Source of the DNA: Absidia repens
Taxonomy: Eukaryota; Mucoromycota; Mucoromycetes; Mucorales; Cunninghamellaceae
Assembly: GCA_002105175.1 (NCBI GenBank)
Contig: MCGE01000002.1
Coordinates: 1,116,001 to 1,180,000 of the forward strand
Length of the DNA: 64,000 bases
Reading direction: 5' to 3'
Shown: positions 22,823 to 37,408 of the stretch, piece after piece
Position numbering within the stretch: position 1 is the stretch's first letter
Layout: the number at the start of each line of letters is the position of its first letter
The notes under the pieces: generated by a model
Told to the model about the DNA's origin: nothing
Seen by the model: only the letters and a program-made list of their open reading frames with translations
Database searches by the model: none
Translations under genes and position numbers: made by a program

Positions 22823-23602
22823 ATGCTGAAAATTTTGTCACTACGTACAAACTCGCAACGCTGCTTCCATACCCAGTCTGTATTATATCAAAGACATCAC
22901 AAACAACATCACTATGACATTCTCCAAATCCATCGACATTCTGACAAAAAGGCCATCAAAACTCAATACTATCGACTATCCAAACGGTACCATCCCGATC
23001 TCAATCCTTCCGACAAAGAGGCCCATGAAAAGTTCCTACAAGTGAATGATGCTTATGCAGTGTTAGGGAATGAAGCCACACGACGACAATATGATATGGA
23101 ACTGGATCGCATGTCCCCAACTTCAACATCAGCAGGTTCTGGTTTCTCACACAACATGCGGCAGCCATCTTCAATGTACTATGGAGCATCTCGACCAGGC
23201 TACAAAGGCCCTTCGGCGGCGTGGCGGGCAAAAGCAAAGCAAGCGAAAAATACTGGATCAGCAAGTGCTCGTGCCCAAGCTGACCAACAGCAACAACAAT
23301 CATCAACCCACTTCAATCATCAAGAACATTACGCAAAGCATTATCAAGCGGAGGAACTACGACGGCGTGAACGGGTAATAAATGCTGCTAAACGAAGGAA
23401 GGAAGCTGGATTATATGACGATGATGATGTTGACAGTGGCGAAGCAGGAAATATAAGTGATCGTCGTCTGAATGTTTGGTCAAGACTTTGGCGACTCGGC
23501 GTCCTTCTGGTCGGTATCTCGTATGTGACTCGACGGCTATTTGAGTATGAAGACCAAAAGAAGAAGAAAAGCAAGGATCAAAATGGATTTTTAGTAGAAT
23601 AG
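22823..23602 (+). CDS. Mitochondrial J-domain protein with C-terminal membrane segment (DNAJC30-like)
   Basis: A single-exon 259-residue protein. The N terminus MLKILSLRTNSQRCFHTQSV is basic and Ser/Thr/Arg-rich as in mitochondrial presequences. The J domain (about residues 29-92) starts HHYDILQIHRHSDKKAIKTQ and contains the HPD tripeptide at 57-59 (KRYHPDLNP), then FLQVNDAYAVLGNEATRRQYD. A Ser/Gln-rich linker and an Arg/Lys-rich helix follow, and a hydrophobic segment LGVLLVGISYVTRRLF lies near the C terminus. Presequence, J domain and single C-terminal membrane segment resemble DNAJC30. It would stimulate a mitochondrial Hsp70; the specific client is unknown. Confidence 0.88.
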   Translation: MLKILSLRTNSQRCFHTQSVLYQRHHKQHHYDILQIHRHSDKKAIKTQYYRLSKRYHPDLNPSDKEAHEKFLQVNDAYAVLGNEATRRQYDMELDRMSPTSTSAGSGFSHNMRQPSSMYYGASRPGYKGPSAAWRAKAKQAKNTGSASARAQADQQQQQSSTHFNHQEHYAKHYQAEELRRRERVINAAKRRKEAGLYDDDDVDSGEAGNISDRRLNVWSRLWRLGVLLVGISYVTRRLFEYEDQKKKKSKDQNGFLVE

Positions 23603-25032
23603 ATTTAGTTTAGTTTAATGTAGTGTAGTTTATATGGTCATACTGTTGTTGTACATTTTTTGAATAAAGATATACTATTTTTTATCACAATACATTCTGT
23701 TAGCTCGCTATAAAAAGATGTTTGAAGGATGTTCAAATTGATTAGAAGAACGAATACCGGCTTTTTTTTTTTTATTGAATACTTCTCCATTTAGGCTTGA
23801 ACGATGGGTTATATTTTTCATGCTTTGGTCAATGAAATGTCAAGACTAACATAGCTCATCAATAATGCTTTAATATGAAAAGAGCCTCTAGTCCTTAAAA
23901 CATCATATGTTTTTAATCGGTTCCTGATTTTTGACTGTTTCTCATAACTTGACTATGATAAAACGGAATTTTTGTGAGCTCTAATCACTACTGAGCTACT
24001 CTCTCATCCCAACAGAGTCGTTGCAGCTTCATCATAGTGTGAGCAAAACATCAAAAATTAGTCTAAAAAGGAAATTCAGGATTGAAGTTGGAGTCAACGC
24101 TTCTTGGTGATTTGTGGAGTATAATGTAGTATCAGTAGAATGGGATTGGAATTAGTATATATTTTTACTATTGCTGTATTAGCTGTACTATATTTATATT
24201 TTATTGTTGTTATTATGTTTTAATGTCTTATATAAATAAAACTGTCAAATGAATATGTCACACCACATGCTAGATTACATGCGTTAGGTGATACAACAAG
24301 GGTTGATCTACTCAGAGATGTCTTGGTTTGTTGATGCTGGAGTTATTATGATATTATCATTACTATTGTTGTTGTTGTTTTGTTACGGGTGACTTTATAT
24401 ATAAACAGAGGGAAGGGGAAAAAGGGGTAGCTAAAAGGAAATGGAATGTAAAGGAGAGATCATCATCCAGATATCTATATACCTTCATCCCTCATCCCCC
24501 CTTTTTTTGTGCAAGCGTTGCTCCTGTTTGTGTCTTATTGTAATGAAATACTCTCATGTTTATTAAAAAGAGGAGCAGAAACAATAAAACGAAGAATATT
24601 GCTTCGGTGAAAAAAGCGGGAGGTAAAATCAATACTGTATGGATGGGATGTGTTACTCATTATCATCAAAGGTGTCATAATTAAATTTTATTTGTTGTTG
24701 TTTATGACTATGGGGTTAATTTGAATGTACGGAAGGATGAAAAAAGGAGGAGTGAGGGGGTGGTTGAATCCCATTTCTTAGTTTTGCACTTGTTCTATTT
24801 CATACCCTCATTTTAACTTTAGGTACTCACGCACGCTCACACTCGGTCAATCACACGAAAATTAACATACTCCAACATCATAACTGGAACATATTTCTCT
24901 GCCCCATCCCTCGCTTTTCTGTTTTAAAGTCCGAATCCATTATTTTCATGGATTTTCCACATTTCTTCCGTTCTTTCGTTTTTCTTTCTCCATTTTTTTA
25001 TATATATTTTTATTTCTTTATTTTTTTGTATC
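23603..25032. other. Long intergenic region upstream of the Kelch-BTB gene
   Basis: About 1.4 kb without coding potential. It contains AATAAA-type signals just after the J-protein gene (about 23660) and a C/T-rich stretch with TATATAT just before the Kelch-BTB start (about 24890-25030), which looks like its promoter/leader. No copy of the dispersed repeat was recognised here. Confidence 0.5.
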
Positions 25033-27705
25033 ATGTTGAAGTCAGGTCAACCTATACAAACCACCGGTAATAATCTTGTAGGATTATGGCGACCGTCATT
25101 TGTTAAAGTGGACCACCGATTGATTGTATACGGTGGAGGTGGTGTAGTGACAAACGATTTACATGTCCTAAATTTATGCGATATGAGATGGGAAACGATT
25201 CAGGTATGAAGACTGCAATAATATATTATATTATCATCATCAATAATCGTGTTTAAAAAAGAAGGGGTAAATAAAAACAAGACTCAAACAACTTACTCGT
25301 TTTTTTTTTTTATTTTTTATTTTTTGGTACGCTTTTTTTTATTGTTTGTATTTAGACTGTTAAAGGTGTCGCTCCATGCAAACGATATGGTCATACTGCT
25401 ACTTTGTGGAAACACTACATTATTGTATTTGGTAAAGCAAATAATATTTGGCATCAATACACAAAGAAATATTTGAATCGCCGCCTCTATGCACAAATAC
25501 TGATTCCTTACCTCTTTTTTTTTTTTTTTTTTTCTTCCTTTCTTTATTAGGTGGCTGCAATGAATTCCAAGCATATTGCAACGATGTCCATATTTTTGAC
25601 CTGGAAAAGCTAACGTGGTGTCAACCTGAAATCAATGGCTCTGTTTCTGCAAGGTATCTTCATAGCGCTGTGGTTTATGGTGACAAGCTTTTTGTTTACG
25701 GAGGTTTTGCCAAAAACACAGACTGTAAGTCTTCTCGACAGAAGCTACTTGACCTTTTATATTCACATTATCTATATACTTCTACTAGGTACATATGTTC
25801 TGGATGAAATTAGCGTTTTGGATCTCAACACTTTAACTTGGTCTATATTCAATCGGGTGCCACCAAGATACAATCATTCTGCTACTTTGATAGGGCACAA
25901 GATGTATATCTATGCTGGAAAGGACGAACAAGGCAATACTGTTTCCGATTTGTTTATGGTGAATCTCAACACTCCTCCCTATATACCTCACACTATCCTC
26001 AACGGATCACAGTCCAACTCTCAAATGGTTTTATTGAAAAGTCAACACTTCTGTGAAGCGGTCTGTGGCAAATTACTTGTGTTTGGACGTTATATCAACA
26101 ACAACAATACCACATATAATAGCCATGGTTTAGTAAATGGGTCATGTGGTGTAGGCGGAACAACTTACAATAACAACGCCAACAACCATCGTATCAACGC
26201 AGCCAGTACTACTACAACAGCACCATCTACAACTGCTGCTATCACAGCCAATACACAAAACGCTACCCCTGAATCAATGTATGGTTTATGGATGTTGGAT
26301 TTGGATACTTTGGAATGGGAGCGACAAGAATGCAATTCCAGTTTTGATATTGGTGGATGGAATTACTTTACAGTGATTACTGAAAATATACGACCCAATG
26401 GCGCTACTTCCAATGATGAACAGTCTCAAGTTGCTCTCAACAGTCTCTTTTTCTTGGGGAACACAGAACTATTTAGACCTCAAGGACATGATCATTTCAG
26501 GTAAGGGGAAATATATTGTTAGGAATTAAGGAGTTGTGGTGACTTATGTATATGATGATATTAGTGGTGGTGATGTTATTATTATGAAGAAGAAAGGAGC
26601 AAAAGGGAAAAAAGGAGGTAGAGGAACACTGATATTTTTGAATATGTAGAATTTTTGTTTTTAATTGTTGGGTTTACTAATCGATTTGCAACTTTTTAGG
26701 GACGCATTGGTTATCAATGGTGAATCCTTGGGTTTATACGATATTCCTCCACTAAAAAGCTCAAATGAATTTGGTCAATTGTTAAATAATTCTGAACTCT
26801 CTGATTTTGTGATTGTGGCCTCCTGTGGTCAAGAACTTCATGTCCATCAAGTCATTCTCATTACACGATGGCCTCACTTTCGAAATATGTACAAGTCGGG
26901 AATGATGGAAACGCAACAGCATCGAATGGAAATCTCCGAGCCTTATCCTGTCGTACTGGCGTTCCTTAAGTATCTTTACAGCGATCATTTGGATATGGAT
27001 GAATCTTGGCAAGTGATTTGTGAAATCTTGGTGATGGCCAATATGTATTTGCTGCACAGGCTTAAGAAGATATGCTGCCAACGACTTTACGAACAACATT
27101 TGACCATTGATACCTGCACAACCATCTTTGAAAAGGCCATTATGGCTGAGGAAATGGGTCTCAAATTGCTTGCTTTGGATTTCATGTTCCATCATTATGG
27201 TGCTATCCTCAAGGCGGATCTCCTACATCAAATGTCAAGTTTTGCAAGGCAAGAATTCTTGGAATGTGTCCCTGATGATGCTGTCTTACAGGTAGGCCGA
27301 TCACGGAACCAGGGTGTCAGGAGCATCGCCTCTGTTTGCTCAAGGATGGACAGTAGAAATAGCAGGCTCAATTCATCGGCGATAGTTGCCACACCGTCTC
27401 TTGTAGCGAACTCTCGCTCTTCCTCAACATCAACAACAACGACATCCTCCTCATCATCATCCTTAGATCAGCAACCTTCCCAAAACTATCATTCTACTTC
27501 TCTTACCAATGGATCACAATCTCAGCCATTATCAACATCAACATCATCCTTTTCTTTTCAGCAAGTAACTACATCTTCACCAAACTACAACAATCATATT
27601 CGATCATCCATGACCAACACTGCGACTCAGACAAATGACATGATGACTTCTTCCACTTCTCATCAGCGGTTATCTTCTTCAAATGGTATGGTGGTTGGTG
27701 TCTAA
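25033..27705 (+). CDS. Kelch-repeat, BTB and BACK domain protein (LZTR1-like architecture)
   Basis: Five exons (25033-25203, 25356-25431, 25551-25724, 25789-26500, 26700-27705) give 712 residues starting MLKSGQPIQTTGNNLVG. Kelch blades are visible as VDHRLIVYGGGG, RYGHTATLWKHYIIVFGG, ARYLHSAVVYGDKLFVYGG, RYNHSATLIGHKMYIYAG and CEAVCGKLLVFGR, each followed by a DLHVL/DLEKLTW type strand. A BTB domain (about residues 400-510; LSDFVIVASCGQELHVHQVI ... FLKYLYSDHLDM) and a BACK-like helical region follow, then a Ser/Thr-rich tail. Such proteins are adaptors for CUL3 ubiquitin ligase; LZTR1 in animals targets RAS-type GTPases. Substrate and orthology here are inferred. An Asn/Thr-rich insert (about 26090-26270) splits one blade. 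Confidence 0.88.
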
Positions 27706-28429
27706 TGGAAAATACAAGGTCTTCCTCCTTCTCAATAGTTTGGTTTAGTTTAGCCTCATATTTGATTTAGTTTTAGTTTTATGTTTATGTTTTTTACCAC
27801 TGCATTTGTAATGATAGATTTATCTTTTTCTTTTAATAACCCTACTTTGATGTACCCATTCTCTTTTTTTTTTTCACTTCACTTCAAATTTCCCCCATCC
27901 TCTTCACTCCGCACTCTGCACTCCTCTTTATCATCTCGTCCCACTAGATCTTTTTTTTTTTTGAACCATCAGTTTATCTTCATCTCCTTCCTTCCCCTTT
28001 TTTTATCACTAATAAAAAATCTCATGGTTCTAGTCATATACTCTTTGTAAATAAATATTATCATTCGTATGCCACTGAACTCTTGACTCAATTTTTGAAT
28101 ATTCAATTTTTTTCCTTGAAATATCTCACATCACAGGTGGATGTATTAGTTTCCTGAATAAACGACCCACCGAATCTTATAATTATTATTTTGTGAAATG
28201 GATGACACTGTATTAGCTTTATTACTAGTAGATCAATCCCTCTACGGTTTTTTTTTTTTTTTTTTTTTGCAACAACCTTTCCTCCAAGTTATTTTTACAA
28301 AAACAGCCAGAGACACCATCTAACAATTGATGGACTCCAAGGTTTTGTTATCACAAATATTGTTTATATTATTTTTTATATTTATGTATCCATCATAACT
28401 ATTTTTTAAATTACTCCTTCTATCCTTTT

Positions 28430-28519
28430 TTTTTATGCTCGAACCAGTAATTAGAGCTCTGCGCATGGCGACCGGACACCAAGGGACTGAAGGCCGACGT
28501 GTGGAGTGACACATGTAGC

Positions 28520-28564
<45 letters not shown>
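28430..28564 (+). mobile_element. Possible short retroposed sequence with A44 tail
   Basis: A GC-richer segment of about 90 bp (28430-28520, including GCGCATGGCGACCGGACACC) abuts an uninterrupted run of 44 A at 28521-28564, in otherwise AT-rich DNA. This is what a SINE or retroposed small RNA would look like. No good pol III A and B boxes were found on the plus strand (a GGTTCGAGC lies on the minus strand) and no target duplication was seen, so the call is weak. Confidence 0.25.
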
Positions 28565-28565
<1 letters not shown>

Positions 28566-29171
28566 AGAACAGAAAAGTAGAACAATATATGCCAGCTCCT
28601 TCGTCATACACATATACATCTATCAGAGTGAGCATTATATGAAGTATGTAGGCGAATTATTGTAAGCAGTTAAATAGCTTTAATTGATTTCTTACGAAGC
28701 ACTGATATTAGTTCCTATCATATCCTTGAATTATATGATATCTGTATAAGAACTCCTTCAACGAATTGTAATGATACAGTATCATACGTACAGTGCTTTT
28801 TTTTTGTGATATAGTATCATATTAATCAAGCAGGAGTTATCTACAATAATATTATCATTCATTTAAATTAATATATTACATATCAATCTTACTTTATTGT
28901 AGAGTAAATATAATTCGAGATAATTTAAGGAAGCGAACAACCCTACAACGAGAGACAACTATTCTCTAGGAAAGGAGAAGCTAGTCTACGGTGCGTTTTT
29001 CAAACTATTCCATAATGAAAGAGAAGGAGATCTGTACAAAGACATCGTGACAATTGCAAATGATAAAAAAGTTACCATGCTATTGATATTGAATGTTCTT
29101 GATGTTGTAAAAGAGAAGATGCAAAAACAAGGATTTCCTTTTTGGAATCGATCAAAAAAGACCACAAAAAC

Positions 29172-29845
29172 ATTTCAAATCCCGTCCACGTGAATTATTT
29201 ATTTTCCGCTGTCTCTATTTTTTTTCATTTTCATTTTCTTCTTTTTTCCTTAACATTATAACCTGAGGTTATGGTAATCTTATATTAGTGTTGGGACTAG
29301 TTTAGAAGGGTTTTCAGATCAGGGAATACAACATACGTGAGGAAATCTTTTCATTTTGGATTCAAGATTTCGGATCACCATCAGTTGGCTTTTTGAAGTC
29401 ATCATTAGCTTAGTTTAGTCTCAGTTTAGTGTTAGTTTGTCATAATTAGTATCTACATGTAAATAAATATGTCACTTTTTACACCCTTCAACGAAAAATG
29501 TTCCCGTTGTCTCTCTCATTTCTTTGCAATAGATTCCTTTTTTTACTACTTTCATGTCTTTAGATTAGTGCTGGGCAGCGTTATGAGTTAGTAGAAATTT
29601 TCCCCATGCAATGTACAGTAAAAATATTGGATCCATTTTTCAGATAGATTAGAGCTGACCGTTCTTCATATGTCCCAATTAACCTCCTTCGCATTACCTC
29701 TAGTAGACCCTTTGTCAAAAATGAACCCCGTACCTTTGTTTCAATAAAATATACCCCTTTTTCTTTATTAAACATCTTTTTACCTGACGGTTACGGAAAA
29801 ATGCCACTATCATAGCTGATTTGTGCATGTGCTATCACACATCTG
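29172..29845 (+). repeat. Dispersed repeat, long copy D
   Basis: The only long copy on the plus strand. It starts TTTCAAATCCCGTCCACGTG (29173), has the pyrimidine-rich tract, the GACTAGTTTAGAAGG segment, a diverged core (CTTTTCATTTTGGATTCAAG near 29347), the AAATAAAT tail near 29460, then the second half: GCAATAGATTCCTTTTTTTA near 29525, TTTCAATAAAATATACCCC near 29740 and CACTATCATAGCTGATTTGT near 29804, each of which has a counterpart in copies A-C. Confidence 0.75.
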
Positions 29846-29989
29846 CTTTCTAGGTCATCCATTTTCATTGACCCCCCTTTCCTAGAACCTCAGTGGTTGA
29901 CCTGCAATTCTAAACTATTTTATATTAAACTCAACTCTCTCCATTCCCGCTCTACGGTAATAATTAACTTGGGCCATATTACCAGGGCA

Positions 29990-29992
<3 letters not shown>

Positions 29993-30030
<38 letters not shown>
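29993..30030 (+). repeat. Poly(T) homopolymer, 38 nt
   Basis: An uninterrupted T run in non-coding DNA. Confidence 0.9.
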
Positions 30031-30031
<1 letters not shown>

Positions 30032-30565
30032 GACAGATGGGAAAATCGAAGAAAGCTTTCAAATTTGACATCTCTCTAGGGTTCTGAGTTTAGTCTTATT
30101 GTACCTTGGGTATCTGTCTGAAGTCTAGTAATGGATCAGATTATTTTTTTCTTTCGCTTCTGAATCTAATACCAGTAGAAAATATTTGTAATAATACATA
30201 GCATTGTGCTACGATAATACTACACCACCACCATTGCAAGTAACTTGTAATAAATTCTATACATAAATGAAAGAAGGCTCAAAAAAAAAAAAAAGATACA
30301 GCAGTTAAAAAAGTGGTGCCAAAAACCAGTTGGAAGTAAAAAATATAGCTTTTTATTGATAAAAGGGAATCATGACGATGAAATGACAATGCAAACAAGT
30401 GTGTGATTAAGTACATAAATGAGGGACAGTGAAATATATGTTACTAAAATTATAAACCAGATAGTGAATATATAATATAATATATATATGGATGTGTGTA
30501 TATAAAGAATAAACAATAAAATTAAGAATAAGAATAAGAATACTAAAACGTTACAAATAGCTAAA

Positions 30566-32928
<2,363 letters not shown>

Positions 32929-33542
32929 AGATATTCCGAATTGATGATAATAGATGAGAGATAAAAAAAGAAAGAAGAGGGGAAAGAAAAAATTCGGGAA
33001 AACAGGGAATTTTTTTTTGTCGTCGGAAGTTTAAAAACCTGATGAGAATATGGTAGTGATGATCAGTTACAAAGATCGTTCATTTCCATAAACGTTAATT
33101 AAGACCATCCACACAGATAGCTAATACATTTAATACCTGAATACATAATAAAGTATTATTCACATACCTACATGATGAAAATTTCCCACTTATTGCGATG
33201 AAAGTCAAAAGAGTGAAAATTTTTTTGGATTGTGCCTGCATTATTTCACATTCCGCTATTACAAATCTGGTGATGTTCAGAAAAATTTCCATCATACCTA
33301 TCATGAGCACAATATGACATTTATCTCTACAGTTATATAGAACCCTTCATATTTATCAGCATCAGCCATCACGACCTTTCCCATCATAAGCATTACACAA
33401 TATTTCACCCAGTAACTGTACAACGTAAATACTTTATTCACAAAAATAAATAAACATAAAAAATATAAAGTAAACTCAGTAACTATACACTAATCAAGGA
33501 AGAGAAGAAGATAATAACTAAGCATATCTAAACTAATATAAA
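32929..33542. other. GATA gene promoter and BRF1 3' flank
   Basis: AT-rich spacer of about 600 bp between two same-strand genes. Purine-rich sequence lies just upstream of the GATA start (32945-33000). Nothing else recognised. Confidence 0.5.
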
Positions 33543-36025
33543 CTAATAATCCGCTTCATCGTAGTCATAATAATCTTCGTTCGATACTTCAGCACCAGTA
33601 CCCCAACCCATTTGTTCACGAGCACGTTTCAGAAGGACTTCATCTTCAGCCATATCATCAATATCCATATCTTCGTCGTCTTCATCTTCATCTTCTTCCC
33701 CTTCATCAGCATCGTCACCTTGCGTAGATACCATTGGGTTCCCATTTTCATCCATCCGTTTCTTCTTCTTTGGCGCCGGTACATCGCCAGATTCTTCGAC
33801 CACTTCCATGACTTGATTGCTAACATCAGCGTCCGTGTGTTTTAAGCGATCCATTTCCTTGATTTTAGCGATCGTTTCTGGTGATTCAAACATATCATCA
33901 AATACAGCTTGGTTGATTTTTCGGGATATCTTGCGGGTATTGAGTAGTTGTTTGGCGGCTTCAGCTGGTGTTGAGGCAGCAGGTAGTCGTTTTCGCTTCT
34001 GTCCTTTCTACAAATATCAAAAAAAAAAAAAATCAGTTACAATAACAACGTTCTGCATATAGAAGAAGGACACATATATAGTTTAAAAAGTACTTACATT
34101 TCGTTTCGTATATACACCATTCTTCTTGTCCATTTCAATTTTTCTTGCCTTTGCCTCCATTTCATCCAAGTATTCCTTGTTCGCATTGTACCAAATCACA
34201 GTTTTGAGTTCCACTTCCATTGGAGACAGTAGCATTGCTTCAATTTCTTCATCATCTACGTCAGATAAACTAGATTCCTCATCCTCATCCTCCGAGTTGT
34301 TTTCTTTTTCACCTTCTATACCGTATGAAAAGAAAATCCAAGTCAGTATCAACCGATGTCTTTGTCTTGTTTTCTCGTTCCCTTACCTAATTCTTCAGAC
34401 GCTTTCAAAGCATCATCCAAATAAGATTCCATTTCTGAGCGGAGTATTTTTGATTGTTCTTCCAATTCCGGATTGGCTAATTCTTCTTTTTCGTTGATAT
34501 CATCTGATTCGACTTGTGTTGCTTCATTATCGATATTTTCGGATAGCTGTGATAATGGCTCTTGTGAGTGGACGAGAGTGGAACCTTCTAGTGTGTCATG
34601 TTCCTGTTTTGCAAGCTGCTCAAATTCGGTGTTTTGTGTTGACTGTGGTGAAGATGGTGAAGGCGGAGAGGTAACCTTGATGTCGTTTTCTTTGGATTTT
34701 TCTTGCTCCTTTTCTTGAAGTTTTCGATTTCTGATGTAGGATGGTGGGTTTGCTTCAGTTTCAATCCAGATATCACGGAAGTCGCGCACTGACAAACTTG
34801 CTGATTCAGTTTCCCCAAATTCCTTCAAACTAAAATAATGAATTTGTTAAATATCTGTGCTTGTGGAGTATGAGTTTTATTTTTATTTTATTTTTTTGAT
34901 ATTTACCGCTTGTGAATAGTCTGTTCGCCCATTTTTACAATGCGAATGATTTCTTTTACAGATCGTTTGAAGCCATTGATACGAGCCGCAATGAGCAAAC
35001 AAGCACCACATATCCCAGCTGGTCGACGGCCTGTTCGAATCCAATCACGGTCCATGCGCTGCACCAAACGAACGGCATCCTGCGCAACACGCTGCGTATA
35101 ATCACCGAAATCACTTTCTGCTGCAAAACGAGATATGTAAATAGAAGGATCAATCAAAGGAAGTTTCAAGTTGAGCACACGGAGCAGCTTCAGATAAGTA
35201 CTACCGAGAACGAATACGTTGACCTATATCATGACAATATATCGAATACAAAGTGAGCACAAGAATAATGTCCTAATTATTCCATTTTTCTATGACTTAC
35301 TTGGAGAAGGTCTGAGAAGTCAATCATCATTTGTGAGCTTTGTTCGTTTCTGCAAACAATATAAAGACAGACAGCAGCTACCTGGTCACTTTTTCTACCA
35401 CGAGTAAACCGATTGATGACTGCCAAGTTGTAGTATCGTTGTGCTGCTTCACGGTACCGTTCAGGAAGTCGTAGACCATGAGCAAGTCTTGCGATTCGTT
35501 GCCGGCCTGAGCGAAAATAAAAGAAAATAAAGAATTTCAGTTTGAAAGTAGACTAGATTGAGAGTAGGTATGTTTTGGCTTACCATTGTCGATAGCCTGT
35601 TCTTGACCTTCTTTGCCTCTACCATGACCAAACGGACCACCACTAGAGATACGACCTGTAAAGGAAAAATATTTCAGTAGATTAGATTAAACAAGTAAAA
35701 ACGATATGTAAGACTTATTTTTTTGTTTATACCTGATTCACCAGCAAAAGCACCTTGTAAGACCGTTTTACCACCAGATGATTCTGAAAAGGTCACTTCG
35801 GCCACAATATTGTTTTCTTCAAGAACCTAAATCAAACAGGAAGAGAGGCAGAAATAATAGAAATGATTAGTAAATAACAGCTTTCAAAGATCAATATGTC
35901 AAGGAAGACGGCAAATAGATCATTTTGATCCTTTATCAACTTACCCCACCACAGGATACACAGTAAGTAGTACCAGTAGAAGGATCAGTTTCTACACGTC
36001 CAGATCCACAGTTATGACAGCGCAT
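33543..36025 (-). CDS. BRF1: TFIIIB subunit BRF1 (TFIIB-related factor of RNA polymerase III)
   Basis: A multi-exon gene whose first exon (35944-36025) starts MRCHNCGSGRVETDPSTGTT and supplies a zinc ribbon (CHNC ... CVSCG). The following exons encode FSESSGGKTVLQGAFAGE, GRISSGGPFGHG and the two cyclin folds: RIARLAHGLRLPERYREAAQ, GRKSDQVAAVCLYIVCR, then LPLIDPSIYISRFAAESDFG and TGRRPAGICGACLLIAARIN. C-terminal exons hold the BRF1-specific region (LSPMEVELKTVIWYNANKEY) and an acidic tail ending in NEDYYDYDEADY. BRF1 joins TBP and Bdp1 on TFIIIC-bound tRNA and 5S promoters. The full domain order is present. It is divergently arranged with the DDB1-like gene. Confidence 0.94.
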
Positions 36026-36410
36026 TTGTTATTCGGTGTGCTAATATTCGTTCAAAAGAAGTGAAGTGTATGTGTAATAAAAAATAGAGAATTGTGAAGA
36101 GAGCTTTTTTTTTTTTTTTTTTTTTTTCCTGACACCCAAGAAGTAGTGACCACTTTTTGAATTTCCGCCACCAATTCGGGGAATCGGACACTCCTCTCTT
36201 TTTTTTTTTTTCTTTTTCACTCTTACAAATTTTTATGCTTGCATAATGAATACGTGCTACCGTACTCTTTGCTATGGTACGGCTATACAAAAAATACTGC
36301 GTGGATCCTTCTTCATGCAGGATAATTTGGACTTAGTACTTGTCAAAGTATGTTTAATTACAACAACAAATAGGCTTTTTCAATCATATTCACTCACTAT
36401 GTTTTTTTTT

Positions 36411-36441
<31 letters not shown>

Positions 36442-36497
36442 GAAAAAACAACACAAAATAAAACTGGTGTTAATAATAGAACTACTCCTTTCAATAT
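36026..36497. promoter_or_regulatory. Divergent promoter region, BRF1 / DDB1-like gene
   Basis: The start codons at 36025 (-) and 36498 (+) are separated by 472 bp containing three T-rich tracts (about 36104-36127, 36201-36213 and 36402-36441). No specific operator was identified. Confidence 0.4.
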
Positions 36498-37373
36498 ATG
36501 CGAATACAAACAGATCACTCGACCGACGAAAATGACAATGATATATTACAGCCCATATTTGAACAGCAAGCATTTGGCACGATTTTGGATGCAAAAGTGC
36601 TACCTTGTGCTTTTCAACAACCTGAACGATCTGGCACCGCACCTCACGAACACGTCAATTTGAAAGCAATACCGAGCTATGACAACAAAATGGACGGTCC
36701 TGAAAAGCAATTGGCATATACGCAGAACACCCGGTTTGGTCATTCCGAAATTCAAGGAAACGATATGATTGTTGCGATATCGGACTACGGGCAGCTCGTT
36801 TTTTGCACTGTCGTTGGTCAACATTCGGACCCTGCTACTACATCTCGATTTGAATGTGTCACTGAGGTACGAAACAGGAAACGACAGTTTTTTTCTGGGG
36901 GGTGTATTGCTTTACAGTGCTCTGATTCTTTTCTTTTAGATTACATTAGATGATTGTGGATCAGAATATACGAAAGTAAACAAGAAACTAGCTGTCGACC
37001 CATGGTAAGTACCCGGCATCGACATTCAAAAATTGATACTAATCTTTATATAGGTCTCGGGCAATCGCCATTGCATCTTACCAAGATCGTATTGATATCA
37101 TGATTTTAAGTGACTCTATGTCAAGAACTCAATTCTCTCCTGTCATTGGCGTAAGTATATGAGAAATAGCAAATGGCCAATTGCTAGCTCATTGATGATA
37201 CTTACTTATTTTGAATTTGTAGATGGGGTCTATTATTGAAGAAGGCATTATTTGGCATATGGAATTCTTACATACTCCAACGAATTCACTGGACCGTATA
37301 ATACTAGTTGCCATTGTGTACAAGTAAGTGTATACTATATTTTTGTTGCTACAGTGGCTCTGACCCGTCCCCC

Positions 37374-37408
<35 letters not shown>

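Larger units (their letters stand above)
27706..30565. other. Long gene-poor interval with SINE-like sequence, repeat copy D and homopolymers
   Basis: No supported coding region in 2.9 kb. In order it holds the C/T-rich 3' flank of the Kelch-BTB gene, a T run at about 28248-28268, a GC-richer segment ending in A44 (28430-28564), the long repeat copy D (29172-29845), a T38 run (29993-30030) and the 3' flank of the GATA gene. Confidence 0.6.

Noticed and set aside
28430..28525. tRNA gene on the minus strand, from GGTTCGAGC
   Set aside because: No A-box, no cloverleaf pairing and no T-run terminator at the expected place.
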